64,000 nucleotides of DNA from Anthoceros angustus (Eukaryota; Streptophyta; Anthocerotopsida; Anthocerotales; Anthocerotaceae): assembly GCA_010909165.1 (NCBI GenBank), contig VJWM01000266.1, positions 62,001 to 126,000 of the forward strand, in the 5' to 3' direction. A program made the position numbers and the translations under genes. Position 1 is the stretch's first letter. Each line of letters starts with the position of its first letter. Of this stretch, positions 22,669 to 34,400 are shown piece by piece. Below the pieces are notes generated by a model. The model had not been told where the DNA came from and did no database searches. It was given only the letters and a program-made list of their open reading frames with translations.

Positions 22669-25600
22669 TGTGGGCTATGCACTTCCACAGGGAGTTAAGA
22701 AATAAGTAGGGTTTGTTTTTTAGGATTGAAGGATAAATAAGGCGGAAAAGGAGGAATAAATTGGGGTAGCGCTTGGACGAGGCTCGGAGTATACTCGGAC
22801 TCGGAGTGAACAACGGACCCATACCACTATGGCAAGCTCGGACTACGCCGGATAAGGAACCCACTCCAGTCAAAAAAGGATAAATCGCCGAAAGTAACCT
22901 AGGAGGCGGGCGTGAGGGCGACAGGCGGCGCCACGTGGGCGGCCCCGAGTGGAGGTCGGGCATGCGGTGAGGCGGGCGTGAGGGCAGAGGCGGCGCCACG
23001 TGGGCGGCCACAGTGGAGGTCGGGCATGCGAGGCGGGGCCGTAACCTTGCGAGGCCGTTATAGCAGTATTCACGCCCCGGCGGCGTAAGGCAGTAAGCGA
23101 GCGTAGGGTCGAGTAAGCCATGCGGACCCACAGCGATTCTGGACAGCGCCTTCCGATTACTTCCTGGCCGAGGAGGGAGGTCATTTGTTGTGACCTCGGA
23201 CAATCCTCACGGTCCCTTGCGCTCCGCAATCCGGCTCTCTGGCTATCTTTTGGGCGCCCGATCACAGGCGCTCACCGTCAAGGTTGGAGCGTGACGCGAA
23301 GGAGGAACATCGTGCCGGACTCGCCACAGCCTACAAAGAACAAGAGGAGGAGAAGCAATGGCACCCAAAAGCGGTGAGTGAGCCATGGACCCTCGTGGGC
23401 GCAACATTGTGACCGGCGCTATCCGGACTTGAACTGGCGGAGGCAATGAGATGAAGGGAGTATGTGGGCTATGCACTTCCACAGGGAGTTAAGAAATAAG
23501 TAGGGTTTTTTTTAGGATTGAAGGATAAATAAGGCGGAAAAGGAGGAATAAATTGGGGTAGCGCTTGGACGAGGCTCGGAGTATACTCGGACTCGGAGTG
23601 AACAACGGACCCCGGTACCACTATGGCAAGCTCGGACTACGCCGAGTGAGATAAGTCCGGAACCCACTCCAGTCAAAATAGGATAAGTCAGAAAGTAACC
23701 TAGGAGCGGGCGTGAGGGCAGGCGGCGCCACGTGGGCCACGAGTGGAGGTCGGGCATGCGAGGCGGGGCCGTAACCTTGCGAGGCCGTTATAGCAGTATT
23801 CACGCCCCGGGCGGCGTAAGGCAGTAAGCGAGCGTAGGGTCGAGTAAGCCATGCGGACCCACAGCGATTCGGACAACAGGCGCCTTCCAGATTACTTCCT
23901 GGCGGCCAAGGAGGGAGGTCATTTCGCAGCCTCGGACAATCCTCACAGTCCCTTGCGCTCCGCAATCCGGCTCTCTGGCGCTATCTTTTGGGCGCCCAGT
24001 CGACAAGCGCGCTCACCGTCAAGGTTGGAGCGTGACGCGAAGGAGGAACATCGTGCCGGACTCGGCCGGCTCTGACAACAAGAGGAGGAGAAGCAATGGC
24101 ACCCAAAAGCCGGGCGGAGTCGGGAGCCATGGACCCTCGTGGGCGCAACATTGTGACCGGCGCTATCCGGACTTGACCTGGAGGAGGCGAGGTGGTGGAA
24201 TGGCACTGGATGTATTCGGTGCGGACCCGACAGCGTCACTAGTCGGGAGTTTGCGGAAGATCTTGGCGGCCAACAAGGAGGTCGATCCAAGAACCTCGGG
24301 AGGACCCGAGGCGATGGACCTTGGAGGTCACGGGCCTGGCAGAAGGAGGAAGAAGGGGGCGTGGTGCAGGCCCCTTAAGGCGAAGGAAGATAGGGCCGGC
24401 CGGAAGGAGGATGGAGGCCGGCACTCGGGAGATAGGAGATCTCCGTGCAGTGCAGGAAGTAGAGGCGGCGGATGGAGGAGCAAGGACCTGGAGCTACAAC
24501 TCCAAGATGCGTCGGAGGCGGTGATTCTCAGCGAGAGAATCCACGACTTGAGCACGAAATAGAGTGCCTCGGCTCCGTCGAGGCGGAGGAAAATCGGCGA
24601 CTATCGAGTTGGAGCGTTGCCGGCTCTGAATGGAGGAAGTCCGGTCGGACGGAGGTACTGACCGCTGGAGAGGGCGAGCTAAGGCGAGAATGAGCGGAGG
24701 CGCGACCTGGGCGAAGAAGTTCTTTGGTCCGGTGAGAAAGCGGAAGGAGCAGCTCTATGGCGGGTAAGCTGGCAATGGAAAGCGACGGGAGCTGGGCGGG
24801 TGGAGCAAGCGGCAGGAGGGAGGTGACGAGGCCGCCCTGTAGCCTCGCGTGTCTGCTCCGGTATCAAATCTGGCGGAGAGGTGGCCCAACAAGCCGGCGC
24901 CCGACTCCGGAACACTTATGGCGGAGGGAGTATCGGGTGCTCGGGCGCGTGGAAGAGCAATTCAACAAGTCGATTCGGACTTTGCCTATTACCGAGCTCT
25001 GGGATGAAAACCTCTCGGCGCCCCCAGACGGACCCTGGAAGGCTCGAAGGAGATGAAGGCCACAGGGGACCTAGTGGCCTTTGGAGATAATGAGGCGGCG
25101 GAGGAGGCGGCGGAGGAGGCGAGAGCGAGGCGGATGCGGCGGGTAAGCACCGCACCTCACCATGGAAGGAGGGGCCAGCGAAGAGTCACTTGAGCGATCG
25201 GGGAGCAGTGGAAGGACTTGAGGAGAGCCACGGAGGTCCGTGAGGAGGAAACCGGGTGGGCGTGAGTCCGGACTTTGTCCGGACCCGGAGGAGGCGGACC
25301 ACAAGTCGGACCCGTGTAAATCCGGACCGAGGTCCGGACCCAGACAAGGTCGGACCCTGGCCGGCCGGACTCGAAATAAGCCGGACTCCACAGTTCGAGT
25401 CGAGGCAGACCTCGAGGCCGGGGCTGATGAGGAGCCCCCGACTTCGCTAGGGAAGCAGAGGTGGCCCCAGCGAAGGACGAGGCGAGGGGAGGATGGCGTC
25501 GTGGTAGCGGTTGTCGAGGCCATAGCCATTTGGATTCGGAGGAGAGGCCCGCCTCACGGATCATCCGATTGGGTGCGCCTGGCTGTCGGGGCGGGGTTGG

Positions 25601-26378
25601 ACCACCCATCCCGGCGGGCCCAGGACCTTCCAGCCTGATCGGCGAAGGAGATAGGGAGGAAATAGGATGGTGGTGGATTAGGGTATCTGGCTGCTATCGG
25701 CGAAGGAGATAGGGAGGAAATAGGATGGTAGGCGGCCGATTAGGGTATCTGCGGCTGGCTATCGGTAGGGTGTAATAAAGACGCCTTAGGCGTGATATAG
25801 AGAGTGAGGCTGCTCTAGTAAAGCATCTTTCTCTTGGTGTTGATGCAGCGTTCTTGCGGACCCTTGTCGTCTTCTTGCTAACGCGAGTCTGAGTCAGCGA
25901 GGCGGGCGACTCGGAGGCCCGATCAAGGTCGTGAGGACTTAGCGTGTGGTGGGGTGTGCGGGGAGGGGGGAGGACCCTTGTTCGTCGAGGCGGCCCAAGC
26001 GTCGGCGGGCCGGAGCGTGTGGCCGGGAGGTACTTTGGGAGGGTGTGAGCCGGACGGAGAGGCCCGTGAACAGCGTAGGAGGTCCTGACCGTGACACTTG
26101 CGTTCTTTTCCAAGGTTGATAAGTGTAGAGAGGCGGAGGAGGAGCTGAAGAAACGAGTGAGCAATGACGTAGGTCCTTAAACGTTTGGCCACCACTGGGC
26201 TGTTCGGTGAGCGATATAAATAGCTAGATTGTAAGCGAAGATTGAGTGTTGGGTGAAGTGGACCCGAAGAAGGTGAGAATCGGTGAAGCGCGCAAGCAGA
26301 CTATCATTCTCTTGAGAGCGGACTCCATACTACAGCGACACGGATATGTGGCGGCATCCCATCGGAAAGTCCGCCACA
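22669..26378 (+). mobile_element. F2 3' LTR with a partial second start
   Basis: It aligns in order with the 5' LTR and ends CCGCCACA at 26371-26378, directly before F1 sequence. The first ~790 bp (22650-23440) are repeated at 23441-24180: the sequence runs to 'gctatccggactt' and then returns to the last ~30 bases of the internal region, the polypurine tract and the LTR start. A short GGMGGAGGC sequence is shared at the junction. TCCGGA palindromes lie at 25261-25385, and the AATAAA and TATA-like boxes near 25770-25800. Confidence 0.75.
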
Positions 26379-27785
26379 CCTTCCACGCTTCTATTTGCAG
26401 CTTTACTCCATGCAATTCACCCAAGAAAAGCGAGTTCCTTTAGCTTGCTTGATTCCATATGGCGGAAGTACTAGCCCATTCTAGCCCAAGCTCTTTCGCC
26501 TTGCGAGGTTATAAAATTGTGGGTGGCGGCGAGTCCAACAATAACTCTACTTCTAAGCCATTCATCTTTCCACATATGTACATAAGGCCTCCACCTTCCC
26601 TCAAAGCAGTGTCATCCTTGACACTAGATGACTCACCACATCTTGTCACCACAACATGTAGTGGCCAGCGTCATTTGGGCTCTGACTCCACGAATCCTAA
26701 GTCCGGAGCTTGAGGATTGGCGGCTATCACGTTCGGTTAGAATTCCAGCATCGGACAATCTTTACGCAGTGTCCTTGCTCTCCACAAGCACGCACCAAAT
26801 TGAGGGCTTGTCGTCCTTTGGCTTCCACGGCCTCGACTTCTATTGGCTCCTCTTCCTCTTCCTCTGCCTCTTGCCAACATTATCATTTGTTCCAATATGC
26901 CCGGTATTGGTGGCTCTTCCTCTACCTCGTGATCTTCCTTGAAAAGATCTTGGATACCTTCCGAAGACAGGTGCTTCCTCGGCACGACTTGTGTCGGTAT
27001 CGCATCTGCGACCATAATAGCCTCGCAGTTTGAGGTTTTGTCATCAATTCTATCCAGGCCCACCTTTTGAGTCCACTATAAAACATGGAGCTTATCCACC
27101 TCACATATCGGGGCATTGTAACACGGTGGCTAAATTCACTCACATCTTGCAACATTCACATGTGTGCTTCACATTCTCTAGCATCCTTCTTGCAGCATAG
27201 ATGCATTAGTTGGGAATTGAAGTTGCGATTGCATCTTTGAATTACGCGGTGGAAATAGTTTCCACTATATTACCTTGTTCAATACTCGAACATAAGTTCT
27301 CCACCGGTAGGCGTACCCTTCTAAGAAGTTAACGATGTGATCTAGATACTCTTCTGCGGAATCCTGTGCAAAGTATCCTTCCAATGAGAAAAACCATGAA
27401 TTGATTTTCTCACATCTCGTTCACCCTTATACCTATACGAAATTTGAGCGCTTAGCCTCAACTTCTTGGGTCTCCTTGCTCTACTCCTTTAGGCGGGCTC
27501 AATTAAATCACTGTTCATCATCCTTCTACTTCATCGAGCTTCCTTTTCCTTGTACTTGTTGCTCTAGAGCTTCCATTCTCCTCAAAGATTTTGAAGCTCC
27601 TCTTGCGGCATGGTGACGGTCTTGGCCCAGTGTCTGCCTGCCCGTTCGAGATTAGTGGCTCCATCGAGGCTCATCCACTGCGGTCTCCACCATAGGAGCC
27701 TTCTCTTTCTTCAGCGTATTTTCTGCTCAGCTCTTGAGGATCGGCCATCTCCTAGCGTCCTAGCTAAAAGATGCTTCAACCTTGA
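26379..27785 (-). pseudogene. F1-b protease end and gag, continued after F2
   Basis: This continues the F1 copy broken at 10120. Protease remainder is at 26379-26620, the nucleocapsid region at 26640-26850 and capsid at about 26850-27420 (minus strand: LRKVSKIFSRKITR and VVPRKHLSSEGIQDLFKEDHE). Gag head follows to 27785. There is no internal duplication. It meets the LTR at 27798 through the primer site at 27785-27797. Confidence 0.75.
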
Positions 27786-27797
27786 GCTGATACCACA

Positions 27798-28250
27798 AGT
27801 AACACCCCTTTTCAGCGGGTGGGGCAATCAGCGATTAGCGACAAAACATTACGGACACCGGCACTAGGCTCCAAGTAGCCCGTCCTTCCACGGGACGACT
27901 CGCGATCGACACATCTGCTATTTATTCCAAGAGTCAACAAGAATACATGAGAGATCGGAGAGGCTCCCCATCTTTGCCTAAGCTGGGAGCTTAGCTCTCT
28001 CCTAGATCTCCCCTCATGACTCTCCTCTAGCACGCTCACACTCTAGGCTCCCAAAGCCTCTAGGCACCAAAGTCCTATCCTCACAAGAGTGTAGCTCCCA
28101 AGTGCTGGGATCACAAGATATCTCCCTCTAGGGCTAGCCTCATCTCCTTATATAGGAGGCTTACATCATTTCAAATGGCTAAGCGGACTTTCTTCCTTAA
28201 GCCCTAAGCTAAGTCTTACCACCACTACTTACAACTTACTAACTAGATCC
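27798..28250 (-). mobile_element. F1 LTR, truncated at its U3 end
   Basis: It starts (right to left reading) inside U3: bases to 28250 match the complete LTR up to 'actagatcc', and the last ~30 bp including GTTACT are missing. At 28251 the sequence passes straight into gag. The primer-site end (27798, AGTAAC) is intact. Confidence 0.75.
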
Positions 28251-28948
28251 ACGCATATCATAGCATTGTAACACATAAATTCACTCACATCTTGCGCAAC
28301 ATTCACATGTGTGCTTCACATTCTCTAGCATCCTTCTTGCGACAAGATAGATGCATTAGTTGGTGGAATTGAAGTTGCAGTGCATCTTTGAATTACGCGG
28401 TGGAAATAGTTTCCACTATATTACCTTGTTCAATACTCACGAACATAAGTTCTCCACCGGTAGGCGTACCCTTCTAAGAAGTTAACGATGTGATCTAGAT
28501 ACTCTTCTGCGGAATCCTGCATGAGTATCCTTCAATGAGAAAAACCATGAATTGATTTTCTCCACATCTCGTTCACCCTTATACCTATCTGAGCGAACGC
28601 TTAGCCTCAACTTCTTGGGTCTCCTTGCTCTACTCCTTTTCCGGGCCGAGGCTCAATCATTCATCATCCTTCTGCTTCATCGAGCTTCCTTTTCCTTGTA
28701 CTTGTTGCTCTAGAGCTTCCATTCTCCTCAAAGATTTTGAAGCTCCTCTTGCGGCATGGTGACGGTCTTCGGCCCAGGTCTGCCCGTTCGAGATTAGTGG
28801 CTCCATCGAGGCTCATCCACTGCGGTCTCCACCATAGGAGCCTTCTCTTTCTTCAGCCGTATTTTCTGCTTTCTGCCTGGCTCTTGAGGATCGGCCATCT
28901 CCTAGCGTCCTAGCTAAAAGATGCTTCAACCTTGAGCTCGATACCACA
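28251..28948 (-). pseudogene. F1 gag 5' fragment between two LTRs
   Basis: This equals the gag start and capsid part of F1-a (about 4480-4800 and 5740-6580) and of 27100-27790. It is flanked by LTR copies at both sides, so the unit gag-start plus LTR is duplicated in tandem (27100-28250 and 28251-29400). No full frame is left. Confidence 0.7.
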
Positions 28949-29432
28949 AGTAACACCCCTTTTGAGGTGGGGCAATCACGCGATTAGCGACAAAACATTA
29001 CGAACACCGACTAGAGCTCCAAGTAGCCCGTCCTTCCACGGGACGACTCGCGATCGACATCCGCATGCTATTTATTCCAAGAGTCAACAAGAATACATGA
29101 GAGATCGGAGAGGCTCCCCATCTTTGCCTAAGCTAGGAGCTTAGCTCTCTCCCTAGATCTCCCCTCAACGGCTCTCCTCTAGCACGCTCACACTCTAGGC
29201 TCCCAAAGCCTCTAGGCACCAAAGTCCTATCCTCACAAGAGTGTAGCTCCCAAGTGCTAGGATCACAAGATATCTCCCTCTGGGCTAGCCTCATCTCCTT
29301 ATATAGGAGGCTTACATCATTTCAAATGCTTAAGCGGACTTTCTTCCTTAAGCCCTAAGCTAAGTCTTACCACCACTACTTACAACTTACTAACTAGATC
29401 CGTTGCATGCTTCTCATGCAAGGCTGGTTACT
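28949..29432 (-). mobile_element. F1 LTR, complete
   Basis: This is 484 bp with both AGTAAC/GTTACT ends, a TATA-like box near 29300, a primer site on its left and a polypurine tract on its right. Confidence 0.75.
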
Positions 29433-29960
29433 TTCTCCCCATTGGGAAAAGAATCCTTGTCTCGTGATAGCCAGCGTCGAGAGATCATCCAGGGATCCTT
29501 TCGAATATCCTCTAACGTTACCCAAGCGGATCCGAGATCCCAACTTTACCATATCTTGTGGGGCGATTCCACGTTTCGTAAACGCTTCTCTGCAAGGAAT
29601 TCCTCAATTTCCATGATCCTTGATTATCTTTGCGAGAACAACATGCTTCTTCTTGTCCATGTCTTCTTTCTCTCTGCAAGGAATTCCTCAATTTCCAGAT
29701 CCTTGATTATCTTTGCGAGAACACGTACTTCTTCTTGTCCATGTCTTCTTTCTCTTTGCACAGCACAAATGGTTTCGATGGTGATACATGAAACACATTG
29801 TGTGCAAAATCCATTCGACATTTGTAACATAAGCCACTTCTCCAATGCGCTTCAAGACTACAAATGGACCACCATATCTTGGCCTTAACTTAAGAGTTAA
29901 TCCTTGAGGTAATGGGAAATGCTTCAATTTCACCCATACTTTATCCCCAATGTTGAAACG
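29433..29960 (-). pseudogene. F1 integrase C-terminus and chromodomain fragment
   Basis: The minus strand reads NRFNIGDKVWVKLKHFPLPQ, then LRPRYGGPFVVLKRIGEVAY, and the chromodomain-like tail. A segment of about 80 bp (29600-29690) is repeated in tandem, so the linker EIEEFLAER and DNQGS...VLAKIIKD occurs twice. The copy at 31466-32015 has the same insertion; 75-525 and 7086-7580 do not. At 29961 the sequence jumps to the gag nucleocapsid region through a shared 'ctctcca'. Confidence 0.7.
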
Positions 29961-30983
29961 GTTTCTCTCCACAAGCAAACGCACGCCAAAATTGAGGGCT
30001 GTCGTCCTTTGGCTTCCACGACTCTATTGGCTCCTCTTCCTCTTCCTCTGCCTCGCCAACATTATCATTTGTTCCAATATGCCCGGTGTTGGTGGCTCTT
30101 CCTCTACCTCGTGATCTTCCTTGAAAAGATCTTGGATACCTTCCTCGAAAGACACCGGTGCTTCCTCGGCACGACTTGTGTCGGTATCGCATCTCTGACC
30201 ATAATAGCCTCTCGCGAGTTTGAGGTTTTGTCATCAATTCTATCCAGGCCCACCTTTTGAGTCCACTATAAAACACCGTGGAGCTTATCCACCTCCACGC
30301 ATATCGGGGCATTGTAACATGTGTAAATTCACTCACATCTTTGCAACATTCTGTGTGCTTCACATTCTCTAGCATCCTTCTTGCCAAGATAGATGCATTA
30401 GTTGGTGGAATTGAAGTTGCGGTGCATCTTTGAATTACGCCGGTGGAAATAGTTTCCACTCTATTACCTTGTTCAATACTCGAACATAAGTTCTCCACCA
30501 AGTAGGCGTACCCTTCTAAGAAGTTAACGATGTGATCTAGATACTCTTCTGCGGAATCCTCTGCGAAGTATCCTTCCAATGAGAAAAACCACGAATTGAT
30601 TTTCTCACATCTCGTTCACCCTTATACCTATACGAAATTTGAGCGCTTAGCCTCAACTTCTTGGGTCTCCTTGCTCTACTCCTTTGGGCGAGCTCCAATT
30701 CGTCCTGTTCATCATCCTTCTCTGCTTCCCGAGCTTGTACTTGTTGCTCTAGAGCTTCCATTCTCCTCAAAGATTTTGAAGCTCCTCTTGCGGCATGGTG
30801 ACGGTCTTGACGGTATACGCCTCTGCCGTTCGAGATTAGTGGCTCCATCGAGGCTCATCCACTGCGGTCTCCACCATAGGAGCCTTCTCTTTCTTCGCCG
30901 TATCTCTGCTGCCTGGCTCTTGAGGATCGGCCATCTCCAGCGTCCTAGCTAAAAGATGCTTCAACCTTGAGCTCGATACCACA
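29961..30983 (-). pseudogene. F1 gag fragment, nucleocapsid to head
   Basis: Minus strand frames at 29941-30579 read MEGYFAEDSAEEYLDHIVNF, then LARRMLENVKHTECCKDVSE, and an Arg/Glu-rich nucleocapsid stretch with EEEEEEPIESWKPKDD. The 212-residue frame is the longest gag reading of F1 and supports the order given for F1-a. The primer site is at about 30968-30983. Confidence 0.7.
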
Positions 30984-31465
30984 AGTAACACCCCTTTTCG
31001 GTGAGGTGGGGCAATCACGCGATTAGCGACAAAACATCAGACACCGGCACTAGGCCTCCAAGTAGCCGCCGTCCTTCCAGGGCGACTCGCGATCGACACA
31101 TCGCTGCTATTTATTCCAAGAGTCAACAAGAATACATGAGAGATCGGAGAGCTCCCCATCTTTGCCTAAGCTAGGAGCTTAGCTCTCCTCGATCTCCTCC
31201 TCAGCTCTCCTCTAGCACGCTCACACTCTAGGCTCCCAAAGCCTCTAGGCACCAAAGTCCTATCCTCACAAGAGTGTAGCTCCCAAGTGCTGGGATCACA
31301 AGATATCTCCCTCTAGGGCTAGCCTCATCTCCTTATATAGGAGGCTTACATCATTTCAAATGGCTAAGCGGACTTTCTTCCTTAAGCCCTAAGCTAAGTC
31401 TTACCACCACTACTTACAACTTACTAACTAGATCCACGCATGCTTCTCATGCAAGGCTGGTTACT
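30984..31465 (-). mobile_element. F1 LTR, complete
   Basis: This is 482 bp, with AGTAAC and GTTACT ends and a TATA-like box near 31335. It is nearly identical to 28949-29432. Confidence 0.75.
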
Positions 31466-34400
31466 TTCTCCCCATTGGGAAAAGAATCCTTGTCTCGTGA
31501 TAGCCAGCGTCGAGAGATCATCCAGGGATCCTTTCGAATATCCTCTAACGTTACCCAAGCGGATCCGAGATCCCAACTTTACCATATCTTGTGGGGCGAT
31601 TCCACGTTTCGTAAACGCTTCTCTGCAAGGAATTCCTCAATTTCCATGATCCTTGATTATCTTTGCGAGAACAACATGCTTCTTCTTGTCCATGTCTTCT
31701 TTCTCTCTGCAAGGAATTCCTCAATTTCCATGATCCTTGATTATCTTTGCGAGAACATGTACTTCTTCTTGTCCATGTCTTCTTTCTCTTTTGCTGGCAC
31801 AAATGGTTTCGATGGTGATACATGAAACACATTGTGTGCAAAATCCATTCGACATTTGTAACATAAGCCACTTCTCCAATGCGCTTCAAGACTACAAATG
31901 GACCACCATATCTTGGCCTTAACTTAAGAGTTAATCCTTGAGGTAATGGGAAATGCTTCAATTTCACCCATACTTTATCCCCAATGTTGAAACGGTTTCT
32001 CTCCACACTTTGCATATTTCTTGGCGTGCTTGAGCCTTGGCTAAAATTCCTTTGGCAATCTCATGCCTAGCCTTCAAGCTCAATGAATCGGCGTGGATCT
32101 CTAGTGGTAGTATCGAAAACTTCAGCATTTAGCATGGATACGCGTCCGGTCTTGAATTCCTCCCATCTCAAAAGGACTACATCAGAGAGGCGTATGCGGT
32201 GTTGTTATAACAAAATTGCATCGTCTAGATGATCGATCAATCCCTCGATCAATGCACATAATGCCTTAAGTATTCTTCTTGGATTCGGTTGACTCGCTCG
32301 GTTGAGCCATCGATGCTCACGGATGGAAAGGCATGCTCATACATAATTCCACATTCAAGCATTTCATCAAATCTTGCCAAAATTCTCCGTGAACCTTGGA
32401 TCCTGTCACTCACAATGCATAGGTAAGCCATGATACTTGTATATATACTTCTTAAACAAGTGGCTACCTCGGAAAGCATCACTAGCTTCTTTGTAGGGAT
32501 GAAATGTGCTTGTTTGGTGAATCTATCCACCCTTGTCATGATAGCTGTACAACCATTCTTTGGGGGCAAAGGCATGATAAAATCCATAGAGATACTCTTC
32601 CAAGGTCCACTTGGAATAGGTAGAAATTGTAAACCTCTTGGTTTAGCTTGCTCCACCTTATCTTCTTGACAAAACAGCACATGCCTTGACATAATCCACT
32701 TGTATCCGATACATTCTCGGCCGATAAAAGCGACTTCCTTAGCTTCTCATAAGTGGGGTCAATTCCACGGTGACACTTGGCACATCATGACATTCGGCAA
32801 ACAATTTGCTCTTCAACTCACGAAGAATTTGGGATCACAATCCTCCTCTGTTTGTATATCAACAAACCATCCCTCGATTTGAACTTGCTTCCTTTACGCT
32901 CTATTCCATTAATCCGATCCGAACATCCGGATCCTGAGATATGCTTCCTTGATCTTTGTGAGTGTCCATAGGTTCAACCATTGCCATTGCCTTTACTTCA
33001 CGACTCTTTTGCGACTCAAGCATCCGCAACCTTATTCTCTTTTCCGGTTTATACTTGAGAGTGACATCATACATAGCTAGGAAATCTTGCCATCTAGCTT
33101 GTCTTGCATTCAACTTCAATTTCACCCATACTTTATCCCCAATGTTGAAGACAGTTTCTCTCCTGTGCCTATCAGCATATTTCTTCTGACGTGCTTGAGC
33201 CTTGGCTAAAATTCCTTTGGCAATCTCATGCCTAGCCTTCAACTGCTCAATGAATCGGCGTGGATCTCTAGTGGTAGTATCGAAAACTTCAGCATTTAGC
33301 ATGGATACCGCGTCCAGTGCTGAATTTCCTCCCATCTCAAAAGGACTACATCAAGAGGCGTATGCGGTGTTGTTATAACAAAATTGCATCGTCTAGATGA
33401 TCAATCCCTCGATCAATCACATAATGCCTTAAGTATTCTTCTTGGATTCGGTTGACTCGCTCGGTTGAGCCATCGATGTCTGGATGGAAGCTCATACATA
33501 ATTCCACATTCAAGCATTTCATCAAATCTTGCCAAAATTCTCCGTGAACCTTGGATCCTGTCACTCACAATGCGCCATAGGTAAGCCATGATACTTGTAT
33601 ATATACTTCTTAAACAAGTGGCTACCTCGGAAACATCACTTCTTTGTAGGGATGAAATGTGCTTGTTTGGTGAATCTATCCACCCTTTGTCATGATAGCT
33701 TCAACCATTCTTTGAGGCAAAGGCATGATAAAATCCATAGAGATACTCTTCCAAGGTCCACTTGGAATAGGTAGTAGCAAACCTCTTGGTTTAGCTTGCT
33801 CCACCTTATCTTCTTGACAGCACATGCCTTGACATAATCCACTTGTATCCTGATACATTTCGTAAAGATGCTTCCTTAGCTTCTCATAAGTGGGGTCAAT
33901 TCCACGGTGACACTTGGCACATCATGACATTCGACAAGCAATTTGCTCTTCAACTCTGAAGAATTTGGGATCACAATCCTCCTCTTGTTGTATATCAACA
34001 AACCATCCCTCGATTTGAACTTGCTTCCTTTACGCTCTATTCCATTAATCCGATCCACGAACATACGGATCCTGAGATATGCTTCCTTGATACATTTGTG
34101 AGTGTCCATAGGTTCAACCAGCATTGCCATTGCCTTTACTTCACGACTCTTTTGCGACTCGGTAGCATCCAACCTTATTCTCTTTTCCAGTTTATACTTG
34201 AGAGTGACATCATACATAGCTAGGAAATCTTGCCATCTAGCTTGTCTTGCATTCAACTTCAAGCTGGTTAGAAGTATGTTGTCTTGATATTATCGATATA
34301 GAGCACAAAAGATCGCCCAAGAGATAGTGTCTCCATACCTTGAGACAATGAATGGCGGTCATTTCCTTCTCATAGGTGGGATACTTCAACTCATAAGGAT

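Larger units (their letters stand above)
10121..26378 (+). mobile_element. F2: very large gypsy element nested in F1-b
   Basis: This is a plus-strand element of about 16.3 kb: 5' LTR 10122-14167, primer site 14171, gag, protease, RT, RNase H and integrase to about 22300, polypurine tract near 22650, 3' LTR 22669-26378. The F1 protease sequence is continuous across the insertion: left flank '...actcatatatc', right flank 'ccttccacgcttc', against the unbroken copy 'catatatccttcccacgc' near 3747. No clear target-site duplication can be read, probably because of the small indels. The integrase shows no chromodomain. F2 is related to F3 (integrase ENIITRYGCPL and PYNPKANG in both). Confidence 0.8.
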
